DNA of 64,000 bases. It comes from Neofamilia massiliensis (GTDB lineage: Bacteria; Bacillota; Clostridia; Tissierellales; Peptoniphilaceae). This document shows, piece after piece, positions 16,903-26,245 of the stretch. The stretch is taken from the NCBI RefSeq assembly GCF_001299475.1, contig NZ_CYUJ01000003.1, positions 438,409-502,408 on the forward strand. Reading direction: 5' to 3'. Position numbers and translations under genes: made by a program. How positions within the stretch are numbered: position 1 is the stretch's first letter; each line of letters opens with the position of its first letter. Below the pieces are notes generated by a model. That model ran no database searches, was not told where the DNA came from, and saw only the letters and a program-made list of their open reading frames with translations.

Positions 16903-17817
16903 TTAAAGACTTGCAGTTTCTTTTCTTAGTTCTTTATATAACTCTTCTAAAGTCTTATGAACCCTATCAATATCATTAATAGCAATATTTTCTTTTTTTA
17001 TATTTTCTATATAAGTATCTAAAGATCCCTTTGGAATATTAACATTTAAACATTTTTCATCATTTCTATTATAAGAGTCCCTATAACTTATATTAAGTTT
17101 TTCCAATACTTTTTTAGTTTTTTCTAAATCATCAGTAACAATATTATAAGTATCTTCACTTAAAATATTATCAGAAAACTTATCATTATAAACAACTTGG
17201 CCATTTTCAATCATAACAATTCTATCAGAAATTTTTTCAACTTCAGCCAATTGATGAGACGAAAATAGTATAGAACAGCCATCATCTTTTAGTTTTTTCA
17301 TTTCTTCTCTAAGCTCAAAAACTCCATCAGGGTCCAAACCGTTCATAGGCTCGTCTAGAATTAAAAGTTTCGGTTTGGCCATTAAAACCATGGCTAGCAT
17401 TAACCTCATCTTCATTCCCATAGAATAACCCTTAACTAACCTGTTTAAATTATGACCTAACCTCGAATACTCTTCCATTTCCTTGACTCTTTTATCGTCA
17501 ACAGATCTCCAATTAGCCATAAGTTTCAAGTTTTCTCTGCCTGTTAAGTTGTCGTAAAGTGCTGGAGCTTCTATACTTACTCCCATAGACTTTAATGCCT
17601 CGACCCTGTCTCTTTTTATATCATGACCACAAATTTCAACCCTTCCAGAATCAGCAGAAAGAAGGCCACAAATAATTTTCATAGTTGTAGACTTACCAGC
17701 TCCATTTTTCCCTAAAAAACCTACAATTTCAGAATTATTAACATCAAAGGAAACATCTTTTAAAACTTTTTTATCGCCAAAGGACTTACTTAAATTTTCA
17801 ATTTGTAAAACTTTCAC
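16903..17817 (-). CDS. ABC transporter ATP-binding protein (exporter of the Cys-rich peptide locus)
   Basis: The 304 residues have Walker A (GFLGKNGAGKSTTMK), signature (VKGYSMGMKMRLMLA), Walker B (LLILDEPMNGLD) and H-loop (ILFSSHQLAEVE), then a C-terminal extension of about 85 residues as in BcrA/CcmA-type ATPases that serve peptide-antibiotic export or self-protection. It follows the second permease gene by 13 bp. With two permeases and a small peptide gene in the same run, it probably drives peptide export or immunity. The substrate is inferred only from context. Confidence 0.88.
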   Translation of the reverse strand: MKVLQIENLSKSFGDKKVLKDVSFDVNNSEIVGFLGKNGAGKSTTMKIICGLLSADSGRVEICGHDIKRDRVEALKSMGVSIEAPALYDNLTGRENLKLMANWRSVDDKRVKEMEEYSRLGHNLNRLVKGYSMGMKMRLMLAMVLMAKPKLLILDEPMNGLDPDGVFELREEMKKLKDDGCSILFSSHQLAEVEKISDRIVMIENGQVVYNDKFSDNILSEDTYNIVTDDLEKTKKVLEKLNISYRDSYNRNDEKCLNVNIPKGSLDTYIENIKKENIAINDIDRVHKTLEELYKELRKETASL

Positions 17818-17830
17818 TTGAGACCTCCAA

Positions 17831-19126
17831 TTAATTACTAGCTCTAAAAATAACTTCAGAAATTATACTAAGAACAAAACTTGCTAATAACAAAACTACA
17901 ATATAGTAGCCTAAACCCATATTAGTAGGAGCAATAACACTAGGTGCTATAGAAGTTCCATTCATTAAAATATCGTCCACCCGATAAAAGCTAAAAGGAT
18001 TTTTAATTTTTACTAAATCAACATTTATTAAAGTTCCAACTAAGGCTAAGCCTGATATTATAGAAATACTAGAATTTTTAAAGGCTAAAGAAATAAAATT
18101 TATAATAGAAAATATAAATATAATAAAGAAAACTACTAAGACCAAAGAGTATCCAATGTAAGTAGACATCTTTATAGGAATATCAGTTTTCCAAAGATTT
18201 TGAAGATCAGTTGAAATTCTAAACATTGTATCTACAACATTAGAATTAATAATCACATGAAAATTTGGTCCTATTCCAAATCTAAAAGCTGAATAGATAA
18301 ATGCAATAAGTAGGCCAGCTAAAATTACTAAAATATTTAAACAAAGCCTAGTAAAAAGTCTACTTCTAAAAATTGCTTTTTTAGAAAAAGGAATAGTGTA
18401 AATAATTTTTCCCTCTTTTTCGTCAAACTCCATAGACCATAAATCATAATTTAAAAACACTAAAATTATTACAATAAGACCAGCAAAATACCAGTTCTTG
18501 CCATTTAGAAAATTATAAGTTGTCCTTATAGAGCTAGGATATTCTTCATTTAGCTCATAAGTAAAATTAATATCAGCATCTGCATCTCTAAGTAATTTTC
18601 TCTTGTTCCAGTCTCTAGCATCTTCTAAAAATAATCCACCTGTATTTAGGTCTACATCATTTGAAACAAGATAATCTAAATAATCATCTATTTCCTGCCA
18701 GCTATCTTCTATTAGTGCATAATTTGTCTTCGGTTCCTTATAGGCACTTTCTAACATTCCTAAATTAGAGACAATTTGATTTAGTGGCTCATTGTTTTTT
18801 TCTAATTCCTCGATTTCTTCTTCTAGTCTTTCAAGCTTTTTCTTCAAATTTTTTTGTCTATCTGGACCAGCCATAAACATTTTCATATTAATATCTTGTA
18901 TCTCTAAAAAATTATTTGAAATTTCTATTTCCCGATAATTAGATACTGCCTCCAAGGGCTTCTTTATAGTGGAAATTTTATTGTACTGGTCTTCATAATA
19001 TGAATTATAATTAGGAACAAAAACAAATTGCACAAACAAAATCAAAATCAAGAAATACAATATAATTATAAAAAGATTTCTTCTATTGAAAAACAAGCTT
19101 ATTTCATTTTTTAATAATCCTTTCAC
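17831..19126 (-). CDS. ABC-2 type permease with large extracytoplasmic loop (second)
   Basis: The 431 residues start with a TM helix (about 17-36), followed by a hydrophilic stretch of about 180 residues with a coiled-coil section (KKLERLEEEIEELEKN), then about five TM helices. This TM1-loop-TM2 layout is usual for permeases of peptide/lantibiotic-type ABC exporters. It pairs with the ATPase 13 bp downstream and with the similar permease at 19426-20787; the two may form a heterodimer. The Cys-rich peptide gene lies 75 bp upstream. Confidence 0.8.
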   Translation of the reverse strand: MKGLLKNEISLFFNRRNLFIIILYFLILILFVQFVFVPNYNSYYEDQYNKISTIKKPLEAVSNYREIEISNNFLEIQDINMKMFMAGPDRQKNLKKKLERLEEEIEELEKNNEPLNQIVSNLGMLESAYKEPKTNYALIEDSWQEIDDYLDYLVSNDVDLNTGGLFLEDARDWNKRKLLRDADADINFTYELNEEYPSSIRTTYNFLNGKNWYFAGLIVIILVFLNYDLWSMEFDEKEGKIIYTIPFSKKAIFRSRLFTRLCLNILVILAGLLIAFIYSAFRFGIGPNFHVIINSNVVDTMFRISTDLQNLWKTDIPIKMSTYIGYSLVLVVFFIIFIFSIINFISLAFKNSSISIISGLALVGTLINVDLVKIKNPFSFYRVDDILMNGTSIAPSVIAPTNMGLGYYIVVLLLASFVLSIISEVIFRASN

Positions 19127-19201
19127 TTTAGTCTCCTTTATTAGTTAATAATTTTTATAACAAGATATATAGAAAAAAACATATTACATTATATCTAAAG
19201 T

Positions 19202-19363
19202 CTATCTTCTTACTTTTGACCTTAATTTTTCATAAGTTGTACAAGGGCAATATTCATACCCTGGACAAAAGTTATAACCTGGACATACTGGTAATCTATC
19301 GCTGTCTTCTTTTTCACTATTATTATTTTTTATAAAATCATTTGCAGAAATTATTGTTTTCAT
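19202..19363 (-). CDS. Small Cys-rich peptide (53 aa) within an ABC exporter operon
   Basis: The frame runs from ATG at 19361-19363 to TAG at 19202-19204, with GGAGG 8 nt before the start. The 53 residues divide into a leader-like, charged N-terminal half (SEKEDSDRLP near 16-25) and a Cys-rich part, CPGYNFCPGYEYCPC (27-41), with a repeated CPGYx[FY] unit and Cys at 27, 33, 39 and 41, then a basic tail ending SKVRR. There is no signal peptide. It lies between the two permease genes, so it is probably a secreted or modified peptide (bacteriocin, pheromone or RiPP precursor) or an accessory subunit. I do not recognise a family, and no maturation enzyme is encoded nearby. Confidence 0.7.
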   Translation of the reverse strand: MKTIISANDFIKNNNSEKEDSDRLPVCPGYNFCPGYEYCPCTTYEKLRSKVRR

Positions 19364-19425
19364 TATTAACCTCCAAATTGCTAATTGTAAAAAATATAAA
19401 TTTGTAATATGTTTTTTTCATTTAA

Positions 19426-20787
19426 CTATTTCTCGTCAGTTTTTTTATAAAAACTAACTGACACAATTACTAAAATAACTGTAAACAACAATAAATATAC
19501 AAGACTCTTAAGCCATGAAGTCCCTGTTCCTCCTAAAGTTATTTCCCAGCCTGTATTCATACTTAGGGGATTAAAGATATTCTTAGTTTGTGGTAGATAG
19601 CTTAATAAAATAGACATAGCTATTAAAATTGAAACAATTATTATAGCAACATTTTTGTTTTTTATATTTAGACCTATTGAAGTACCTAATAATACTAATA
19701 AATTGAATTTAAATAATTCTAAAACAAATGCATAGAAAATGAACTTATAAAACTCTATATTTTCTAATTCAAAAGAAGGAAAAGCAATATTAGTTTCTGG
19801 ATTTACATAAACAGCTTTTAACTTACTAAGACCTAGGGTATTAATTCCAAATACATCCAAGTCATAGCCTAAATTTTTATAAGTAGAAAATGATTTAAAA
19901 CCATCCCTATAAACTAAAATTGGATTTTTCAGGCCATAAAAACCATATCTAAGCCCCTGAAAAATTACCATAAGAATATTAGGTAGAAAAATAATTATAA
20001 AGCTGATAAATAACATTATAGATAAGTAATGATTAAAGACTTTCATTTTACTAATTGGTCTTAGTTGATTTAACTCTAAAGTTTTTTTGCTTCTAAAATC
20101 TGCTATAATATAAACAATAAAAATTGGCAAAACGTTCATCAAAAAGAACATAGTACTATCATGGTGGGAATAAGAGTAATAAAGATAAGTCCAAGGAGAA
20201 TTAGTTTCAGAATCTACTTCACTTAAATTATTTTCTTTAAGATAAAAATATCTTTCTAATACCATTCTCTCCTCTTCAACTATAGCATTGTTATAATCAA
20301 TAATAGTAGGTCTATAGCTGGATGCATAATCTTTAATTAAAGAAAAATCAAAATCATAAGAAGATAAGTCCATATACTTTTCTATTTCTTCCTTATATTG
20401 ATCACTGGCAAAGTCCTTATAAGAAGGTGTCGCATTTTTTTCGAAAGAAAACAAGGCCATTAGAGCTCTTTTCTCTAATCTTTCATCGGATGTCAAATTT
20501 CTATATTTATAATAATTTCCAAAATCTCTGTATAGTTCACTCTGCCATAATTCTGCATCTAACCAGTTGTTTTGAATTTTGTCATGGCTGTCTATAGTTT
20601 GCCTAAAAATTTTTTCTTGGCTAAGACCACCTTGATAAAGATTTAAATAGTATAAGTAGGTCTCATTATCAGACTCATTTATAGCCTTGTCCATATAATG
20701 CGCATTATATAGAGAAAGACCAATTGAAAGTATTAGCATAAAAATAAATACTTTATTTTTTAAAATAGACTTTAGTTCGTACTTCAT
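19426..20787 (-). CDS. ABC-2 type permease with large extracytoplasmic loop (first)
   Basis: The 453 residues begin with a TM helix (about 12-28), then an acidic/aromatic loop of about 180 residues, then about five TM helices. The layout parallels the permease at 17831-19126 but the loop sequence differs. It is the first gene of the operon, ahead of the Cys-rich peptide gene (62-bp gap). ATG has GAGGTGG 5 nt upstream. Function is as part of a heteromeric exporter; the substrate is not known. Confidence 0.78.
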   Translation of the reverse strand: MKYELKSILKNKVFIFMLILSIGLSLYNAHYMDKAINESDNETYLYYLNLYQGGLSQEKIFRQTIDSHDKIQNNWLDAELWQSELYRDFGNYYKYRNLTSDERLEKRALMALFSFEKNATPSYKDFASDQYKEEIEKYMDLSSYDFDFSLIKDYASSYRPTIIDYNNAIVEEERMVLERYFYLKENNLSEVDSETNSPWTYLYYSYSHHDSTMFFLMNVLPIFIVYIIADFRSKKTLELNQLRPISKMKVFNHYLSIMLFISFIIIFLPNILMVIFQGLRYGFYGLKNPILVYRDGFKSFSTYKNLGYDLDVFGINTLGLSKLKAVYVNPETNIAFPSFELENIEFYKFIFYAFVLELFKFNLLVLLGTSIGLNIKNKNVAIIIVSILIAMSILLSYLPQTKNIFNPLSMNTGWEITLGGTGTSWLKSLVYLLLFTVILVIVSVSFYKKTDEK

Positions 20788-21258
20788 TTTCCACCTCTCA
20801 AAGTATTAACTTTATTGCAAAAATTAATTATTATATAAACATTTTCATATTGCCTATGCCCTATATAACAAGTATAAGCCATATTTGATAAAAAATCACA
20901 CGACTTTGAAAAATAGTTATTTTCATCTATAGGCTAAAACTTCTTACTTATAGTATATATATGCCTTGTCAAATATATAATAATAAATAATAGTTTAAAT
21001 TTTTCTCTCTTGTATTTTTCTATATTTCTAAAATCTTCTTTTTTTCATTTATTATCTTATTTCAACTTTATGACTCCTAAAGCCTAGCCAAAATCTTTTA
21101 TGGGTATCCCTGTTTTTTAGCAGGTCTCACGTACTGTTGGGGACATTCCTTTGGGTCTGTCCCTTTTTTCAAACTTCCCCCTTTCCCACAAAACAATCTT
21201 GCCAGCCCCTTGCTCTATAATATATAATATAAATAATTAAAAATTTTTGGAGGTTTTA
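20788..21258. other. Intergenic region with decayed repeat pieces
   Basis: 20788-21060 is AT-rich and should hold the promoter of the leftward ABC operon, though no convincing -35/-10 pair was found. 21080-21131 is a partial, disrupted copy of the ~100-nt core repeat (CCTAGCCAAAATC... AGCAGGTCTC). 21139-21163 is a REP-like palindrome (GGGGACATTCC...TCTGTCCC). No gene is visible. Confidence 0.6.
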
Positions 21259-22530
21259 ATGGAAACTAAGTCGACTCTTAGAGAAAATAATATTTTTTGG
21301 ATGAGGTTTTTATTTATAGTTGCCTTTAGCTTAATGGCCCTAAGTTTTTTATTTTCTAGTCCCCTAGAAGTTTTTCAAGGCCTAAAAAGAATTATCACAT
21401 CAAAATCAATTTTACTAACAGACTATATGGAAGTGGGAAATGTTGGATCAGCTTTTTTTAATGCTGGCCTTTGCACCCTAGTTGCCTGTCTTGTGGTGAA
21501 ATTTTCTAGGGCAGATATTTCTAGTGTGGTTGTTGCTGGAGTTTTAAACCTAACTGCCTTCTGCTTTTTAGGAAAAAACATTTACAACATTTTCGCCCCA
21601 ATGTTTGGCGCTTATTTGTTTTCCCGCTTCAAAAGAGAAGCCTTTAAAGACTATGTGGCCTTTGCCCTTTTTGCAACAGGTATCGGCCCACTAATTTCCT
21701 ATATGACCTTTGAAGCCGACCTACCTATAATTGCAGGCATCCTACTTGGAAATTCTTTAGGTATGCTAATTGGATTTTTCCTGCCAGCAGTTTCAAAAAA
21801 CTCTTGGAACCTTCACCAAGGCTTTACAATTTATAATAACGGCTTTGCCCTTGGAATTATTTATGTAATTTTTCACTCAGTAATGAAGATGTTCGGCCTG
21901 GCAGTTGAAAATATCCACCTTATCTACATGAAAGAAAACCTAAGGCTCTTTTTGGTCTTTGTCTTTATGTTTGTAGGTCTTATGGTTCCAAAATTAATTT
22001 ATTCAAGGTCAGGTTTTGCAGAAATTCTAGCTATAAATAAGGAGTCAGGAAAATCTCCTTGTAACTATATAGGCAAATACGAAAACTATGCCATCCTCTT
22101 TAATATGGGTCTTGTTGGCCTAATGGGACTTTGCTACTTAAAAATAGTTGGAGCAAACATAAACGGCATAAACCTAGGCGGAGTTTGTGCAGTTGTTGCC
22201 TTTGCAATGTATGGTATAAATCCTAGAAATATTCTTCCTATATTCCTAGGAGTCTTCCTAGCAGGTCATCTTGGCCACTATGTTGTAAACTCTGAATCAG
22301 TTGTAATCGCCGCCCTTTTTGGCACGACCCTTGCCCCACTTGCAGGCTATTACGGTCCCCTTGCAGGAGTTCTTTCTGGTTTCTTGCACCTAAGTTTAGT
22401 TTCAAAAACAGGACTTTTACACGATGGTTTCCACCTTTATAACAACGGCTTTGCATCAGGCTTAGTTGCTTCCTTACTTTTCCCAATTTTTGAAGCTTTA
22501 AGAACAAGAAAATTTAAAAAAATTAAATAG
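21259..22530 (+). CDS. DUF1576 family integral membrane protein
   Basis: The 423 residues are almost wholly hydrophobic with about eleven TM helices. Two related segments carry H-x-G-F-x-x-Y-N-N-G-F (LHQGFTIYNNGFALG near residue 190 and DGFHLYNNGFASG near 395), a mark of this family. The function is unknown; the duplicated motif suggests a two-fold transporter-like fold. TTTTTGGAGG precedes ATG at 21259; an upstream TTG at 21247 is in frame but overlaps the ribosome site. The gene stands alone, with a terminator 14 bp after the stop. Confidence 0.8.
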   Translation: METKSTLRENNIFWMRFLFIVAFSLMALSFLFSSPLEVFQGLKRIITSKSILLTDYMEVGNVGSAFFNAGLCTLVACLVVKFSRADISSVVVAGVLNLTAFCFLGKNIYNIFAPMFGAYLFSRFKREAFKDYVAFALFATGIGPLISYMTFEADLPIIAGILLGNSLGMLIGFFLPAVSKNSWNLHQGFTIYNNGFALGIIYVIFHSVMKMFGLAVENIHLIYMKENLRLFLVFVFMFVGLMVPKLIYSRSGFAEILAINKESGKSPCNYIGKYENYAILFNMGLVGLMGLCYLKIVGANINGINLGGVCAVVAFAMYGINPRNILPIFLGVFLAGHLGHYVVNSESVVIAALFGTTLAPLAGYYGPLAGVLSGFLHLSLVSKTGLLHDGFHLYNNGFASGLVASLLFPIFEALRTRKFKKIK

Positions 22531-22540
22531 CAGGCATAAA

Positions 22541-22572
22541 AAATCCCCTAAGACTAAAAATCCTAGGGGATA
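22541..22572 (+). terminator. Terminator between the convergent DUF1576 and GlsB genes
   Basis: TCCCCTA...TAGGGGA stem with AT-rich, T-containing flanks on both strands. It probably serves both genes. Confidence 0.65.
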
Positions 22573-22583
22573 ATTTATTTTAT

Positions 22584-22844
22584 TTATCTACTGCCTTTAA
22601 TTTTTCCAACAATAAATAATAGTAAACAAGCTCCAGCTATTCCAACTAAAATACTTGGAAGATTAAAGCCGTCAACATTTCCTCCGCCAATACCTAAAGC
22701 TGTAGATATCCATCCACCTAACATGGATCCAACAATACCTACGACAATGTTAGCGCCGCCACCCATTTGGGCATCAGTTTTCATAATTCTACTTGCTATC
22801 CAGCCAACTAAGGCTCCGAAAATTAACCATCCTATAATACTCAT
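22584..22844 (-). CDS. GlsB/YeaQ/YmgE family membrane protein
   Basis: The 86 residues have three short hydrophobic, Gly-rich helices and the family signature GWIASRIMKTDAQMGGGANIVVGIVGSMLGG (seen in pieces at 14-44). Such proteins are linked to general or acid stress and are small membrane components. The start has AAAGGAGGAAG before ATG. A TGGTATAAAT extended -10-like box lies upstream. Monocistronic. Confidence 0.88.
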   Translation of the reverse strand: MSIIGWLIFGALVGWIASRIMKTDAQMGGGANIVVGIVGSMLGGWISTALGIGGGNVDGFNLPSILVGIAGACLLLFIVGKIKGSR

Positions 22845-23044
22845 ATATTTCTTCCTCCTTTAAAAAATAAAAATCATTTCGTTATTATATTTATACCAAC
22901 ATTTTCCAACTTTACACTTTTATTTTTCTAATAAATAACTTGTAACCAAATCTTAACTATTTTTTTGAAAAATAAAGCTTAGGCAAAGGTTTTTTGTGGT
23001 ATATTTAAGATATAAGAATAAATTAATTTAAATAGGAGGATTTT

Positions 23045-24346
23045 ATGAAAAAGAAACTTATTGGACTAGTTTTACTTTTAGCTTTAGTACTTAGCCTTGT
23101 ACCAACAAGTGCCTTTGCTAAATCAAATGTAGAAATAGTTCCAGACGACTATTGGACAGACTATTGGAATTGGTCTTACTACGACCACTATATAGAAATC
23201 TATGATGCTGATGGCAATTATGTAACATCAACAAGATATGGAAACATTGTAGACTTAAACAGAGGCGACTACACAGCCAAAGTTTATTATAATGGCGACT
23301 ACTATTATTCAGAACCATTTTATTACAATGGAATTGGCTCAAGAGTTTATCTAAACTACTATGGAAGATACGACAGATATGACAAATACACTCCATACTA
23401 TGACACAATATCAGGAGTAAATGTTTATAAAGACAGAGTAACAGGAAAAGCTGCTCCATATGCAGAAGTAACTCTTTATAATAGTAACGGCAGTCTAAAA
23501 ACAGTAACAGCAGACAGATACGGTGACTTTACTATCTACTATGACTTTGCCTACTACTACAACTACAAAGACTATGGCTATTGGTATGACCTAGACAACT
23601 ACTACCTAAGATCAAACGCTGGCCAAAGCTACTCACTTAAAAACTACTACATTGACGGCTACTATGACTATGACAAAAACCTAGTAAGCACACCACTAGC
23701 AGGAGACGACTTTATAAAAGGCGCTTGGGCATATCCATATGCAGAAGTAATAGTAAGAGACTACCAAGATAACCTACTTGGATCAGGAACAGCAAAGAGA
23801 GACGGAAGCTTCTCAATAGATTTAAACAGAAAACTAATAGCAGGAGAAGCCCTAAGACTAACAAGCACTAGAAACAACTACATTGACAAGACAACAACAG
23901 TAGTAGTTGGTGGCATAGAAAAATCAGAAAAAATCGTAAGCAAATTTGTAATCGGCGATAAAACTTATAGCCAAACAAAATACGACACAACAAAAACAGA
24001 AAAAATGGACGTTGCCCCATATATTGAAAACGGCAGAACAATGCTACCACTTAGATACGTAGCAGAAGCCCTAGGCTATGAAGTAAACTGGGACCAAGCA
24101 ACAAAGAATGCAGTCTTTATTAAAGGCTCAAACACAGCAGTAGTAAACCTATACTCAAGAGAAATCTATGTAAACGGTAAAAACTCAATGCTATCAGTAA
24201 TGCCAGTAACAGTAAACGGAAGAATTATGCTTCCAGTATCAGAACTAGGCATGGCCCTAGGCCTAAGCCACGGCAACTACGGCCAAGGCAAAAACATCGA
24301 ATGGCAAGGCTCAACAAACACAGTTTATGTAACAATATTCGAATAA
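23045..24346 (+). CDS. Secreted protein with copper-amine-oxidase-N-like stalk domains and a Tyr-rich N-terminal half
   Basis: The 433 residues begin with a Sec signal peptide (to ...VPTSAFAKS). Residues about 30-290 are extremely rich in Tyr and Asp, with two beta-sandwich-like units (AAPYAEVTLYNSNGSLKTV near 145; AYPYAEVIVRDYQDNLL near 235) resembling carboxypeptidase-regulatory-like folds. Residues about 300-433 form paired copper-amine-oxidase N-like domains (ENGRTMLPLRYVAEALGYEV; VNGRIMLPVSELGMALGL). These domains commonly bind cell-wall material in Firmicutes. The protein is probably secreted and wall-associated. AGGAGG precedes ATG, and a terminator follows. Confidence 0.8.
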   Translation: MKKKLIGLVLLLALVLSLVPTSAFAKSNVEIVPDDYWTDYWNWSYYDHYIEIYDADGNYVTSTRYGNIVDLNRGDYTAKVYYNGDYYYSEPFYYNGIGSRVYLNYYGRYDRYDKYTPYYDTISGVNVYKDRVTGKAAPYAEVTLYNSNGSLKTVTADRYGDFTIYYDFAYYYNYKDYGYWYDLDNYYLRSNAGQSYSLKNYYIDGYYDYDKNLVSTPLAGDDFIKGAWAYPYAEVIVRDYQDNLLGSGTAKRDGSFSIDLNRKLIAGEALRLTSTRNNYIDKTTTVVVGGIEKSEKIVSKFVIGDKTYSQTKYDTTKTEKMDVAPYIENGRTMLPLRYVAEALGYEVNWDQATKNAVFIKGSNTAVVNLYSREIYVNGKNSMLSVMPVTVNGRIMLPVSELGMALGLSHGNYGQGKNIEWQGSTNTVYVTIFE

Positions 24347-24358
24347 ATGAATAGAATG

Positions 24359-24384
24359 AGGACCGAGAAATCGGTCCTTTTTTA
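24359..24384 (+). terminator. Terminator of the stalk-domain protein gene
   Basis: AGGACCGA-GAAA-TCGGTCCT stem followed by six T. Confidence 0.85.
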
Positions 24385-24399
24385 TTTTGTTGTATGTGT

Positions 24400-24425
24400 G
24401 GGGACATTGCTTTAGCTGTGCCCCC
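24400..24425. repeat. GGGGAC palindrome (REP-like)
   Basis: GGGGACATTGC...GCTGTGCCCCC; the same sequence as the copy at 36028-36053 apart from one change in the right arm. Confidence 0.7.
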
Positions 24426-24449
24426 TTTCCACGTTACGACTTTATATGT

Positions 24450-24577
24450 GGGGACAGTCGAAGCCCTAGCCAAAATCTTTGATTTTGCAGCAGGTCTCGT
24501 GCAAAAGATTCCCAATAAGCCGACCAAAAGGAAGGCTGATTGGCTAGAATCTGACTGCCAATTTTAGCTGTGTCCCC
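24450..24577. repeat. GGGGAC palindrome carrying the ~100-nt core at its apex (reverse)
   Basis: GGGGACA at 24450 and TGTCCCC at 24571-24577 are the outer arms. Between them is the core in reverse orientation, starting GTCGAAGCCC and ending GACTGCCA (about 24457-24560). The right part TTTAGCTGTGTCCCC equals that of the empty palindrome at 36028-36053. A further half palindrome (GTGGGGACTGTCCC) at 24624 borders the IS3 element. Confidence 0.7.
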
Positions 24578-24686
24578 TTTCCAGTTTTAGCCCTAGTCTA
24601 AATCTACCCTTGCTCGCCATATCGTGGGGACTGTCCCTTTGAACTGATGTTTATAAAGTAGACACATAATTAAATTAATTTTATCT

Positions 24687-25592
24687 TTAGGATGCTTGAT
24701 TTCTATATTCTAGTGGACTCATGCATCCTAAGCCTTTTTGTAGTCTCACTTCGTTATAAAATTTAATGTATTGTTCTATATTTTCCTTCAATTCTTCCAG
24801 GCTTTTGAATTTTTTGTCATGAAACATTTCTGATTTTAATGTTCCAAAGAAGCTTTCCATTGGTCCATTGTCTATACATTTGCCTACTCTTGACATGCTT
24901 TGTGTCATTCCTGCTTCTTCTAGTTTTCTTTTAAATGTTTTGTTTGTGTATTGAAATCCTCTGTCACTGTGGAATAGTGGTTTTGCGTCTGGGTTACTCT
25001 CAATTGCTCTGTCAAACATTTTAAATACTAATTTATTGTTGTTTCTATATGATATCTCGTATTCTACTATGCTGTTGTCATATAGATCTTTTATCGCACT
25101 TAGATATAGCTTTCTGTTTTCTCCTGGAATCTTAAATTCTGTTACGTCTGTTAGCCACTTTTCGTTTGGCCTTGTTGCTGTAAAGTTTCTTGCTAGTATG
25201 TTTTCTCCGGTGTATTCTGGCATTATGGTTTTTCTGTTTACTTTTTTTCTTTTGACTCTTGATGATACGCCTAATACTTTCATTAGTCTATAAATGTAGC
25301 TTTCTGAAAAGTTTGTGCTGTTAAATTTATTTATATACATGGCCATATTTCTATAGCCTAGTATTCCATCAAATGTCAAATGATATTCTGATATTAACAT
25401 ACATAGCAACAGGTCCTGGTTTTCTTTTTCTGGTGTTATTCTTTTTTTGTTTTTGTAGTAGCTACTTCTTGATATGTTTAGTACTTCGCATATTAATTTT
25501 ACTGGATATCCTTTTTCTCTATAGTAGTCTACTGTTTGATATTCTGCTAGCTGTCTTACTTTTGTTACAGTTACTTTTCCTTCTTCTTTTAT
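24687..25592 (-). pseudogene. IS3-family OrfB (rve integrase core), interrupted upstream by a stop
   Basis: The readable product includes an HTH_21-like start (VTKVRQLAEYQTVDYY; NISRSSYYKNKK) and a DDE core: Asp in KWLTDVTEF, Asp in LFHSDRGFQYT and Glu in DNGPMESFFGTLK. In IS150-type elements OrfAB is made by a -1 frameshift. Here the -1 frame entered from orfA meets a TAA at 25593-25595, and no normal start codon precedes the helix-turn-helix part. The intact remainder can only start internally (TTG at 25409), which would drop the N-terminal domain. The element is probably immobile on its own. Confidence 0.7.
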
Positions 25593-25621
25593 TTATATTA
25601 TTTTTAATTTATTTCTCATTT

Positions 25622-26245
25622 TTATCTTAGGGCTCTTTCTTCGTCTAGTTCTAACTTTAGTCTTTCTGTTTCTGTTAGATTTTGTTTTTTTATCTTAGTC
25701 TTAGTTTTTCTTCCACGTTTCTTGTATTTTAGAGCTTCTTTACCATTTTCTAGATAGTTTTTTGTCCATTTATATATGTTTGCATATGGAATTTCATATT
25801 TTTCTGAAGCTTTTTTGTAGTTCATATTATTTTTTATTGTCCACTCTACAATTTCTATTCTTTCTTCATATGTGGTCTTTCTAGTTTTCATGGTAATGGT
25901 AGCTCCTTTGGTATAGTCTTTTAATTCTATTCCATTATACCATTTGTTTACCCATCTAACTATGGTGCTGTGGTTTAGATTGTATTTTGCGGATAAGTCT
26001 GCATATGAAGATTCTCCACTTACATATTCTTCTACTACTTTGTGTTTGAATTCTTTTGTGTAGACCTGTTTATGATCTGGCTTTTTAAAGGCTTCTTCTC
26101 CATGTTCTCTGTATCTAAAGCACCATCTTCTAATTGTTGATTTTGCTGCAGATAATTTTCTTGCTAAGCTATCATATGACTCTCTGCCTTTTTCATAATC
26201 TTTACAAGCTTTAATTTTTGTTTCTAAATCATATTGTTTGTTCAT
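25622..26245 (-). CDS. IS3-family (IS150-like) OrfA, HTH protein
   Basis: The 207 residues hold three helix-turn-helix units: DSLARKLSAAKSTIRRWCFRY, YADLSAKYNLNHSTIVRWVNKW and YKKASEKYEIPYANIYKWTKNY. This is typical of IS150-group OrfA, which binds the element ends. After the last helix comes a basic stretch (KKRGRKTKTKIKKQ) and the beginning of a leucine zipper (LTETERLKLELDEERALR) that ends early at the stop. The short zipper and missing overlap with orfB suggest a small deletion at the junction. Confidence 0.85.
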   Translation of the reverse strand: MNKQYDLETKIKACKDYEKGRESYDSLARKLSAAKSTIRRWCFRYREHGEEAFKKPDHKQVYTKEFKHKVVEEYVSGESSYADLSAKYNLNHSTIVRWVNKWYNGIELKDYTKGATITMKTRKTTYEERIEIVEWTIKNNMNYKKASEKYEIPYANIYKWTKNYLENGKEALKYKKRGRKTKTKIKKQNLTETERLKLELDEERALR

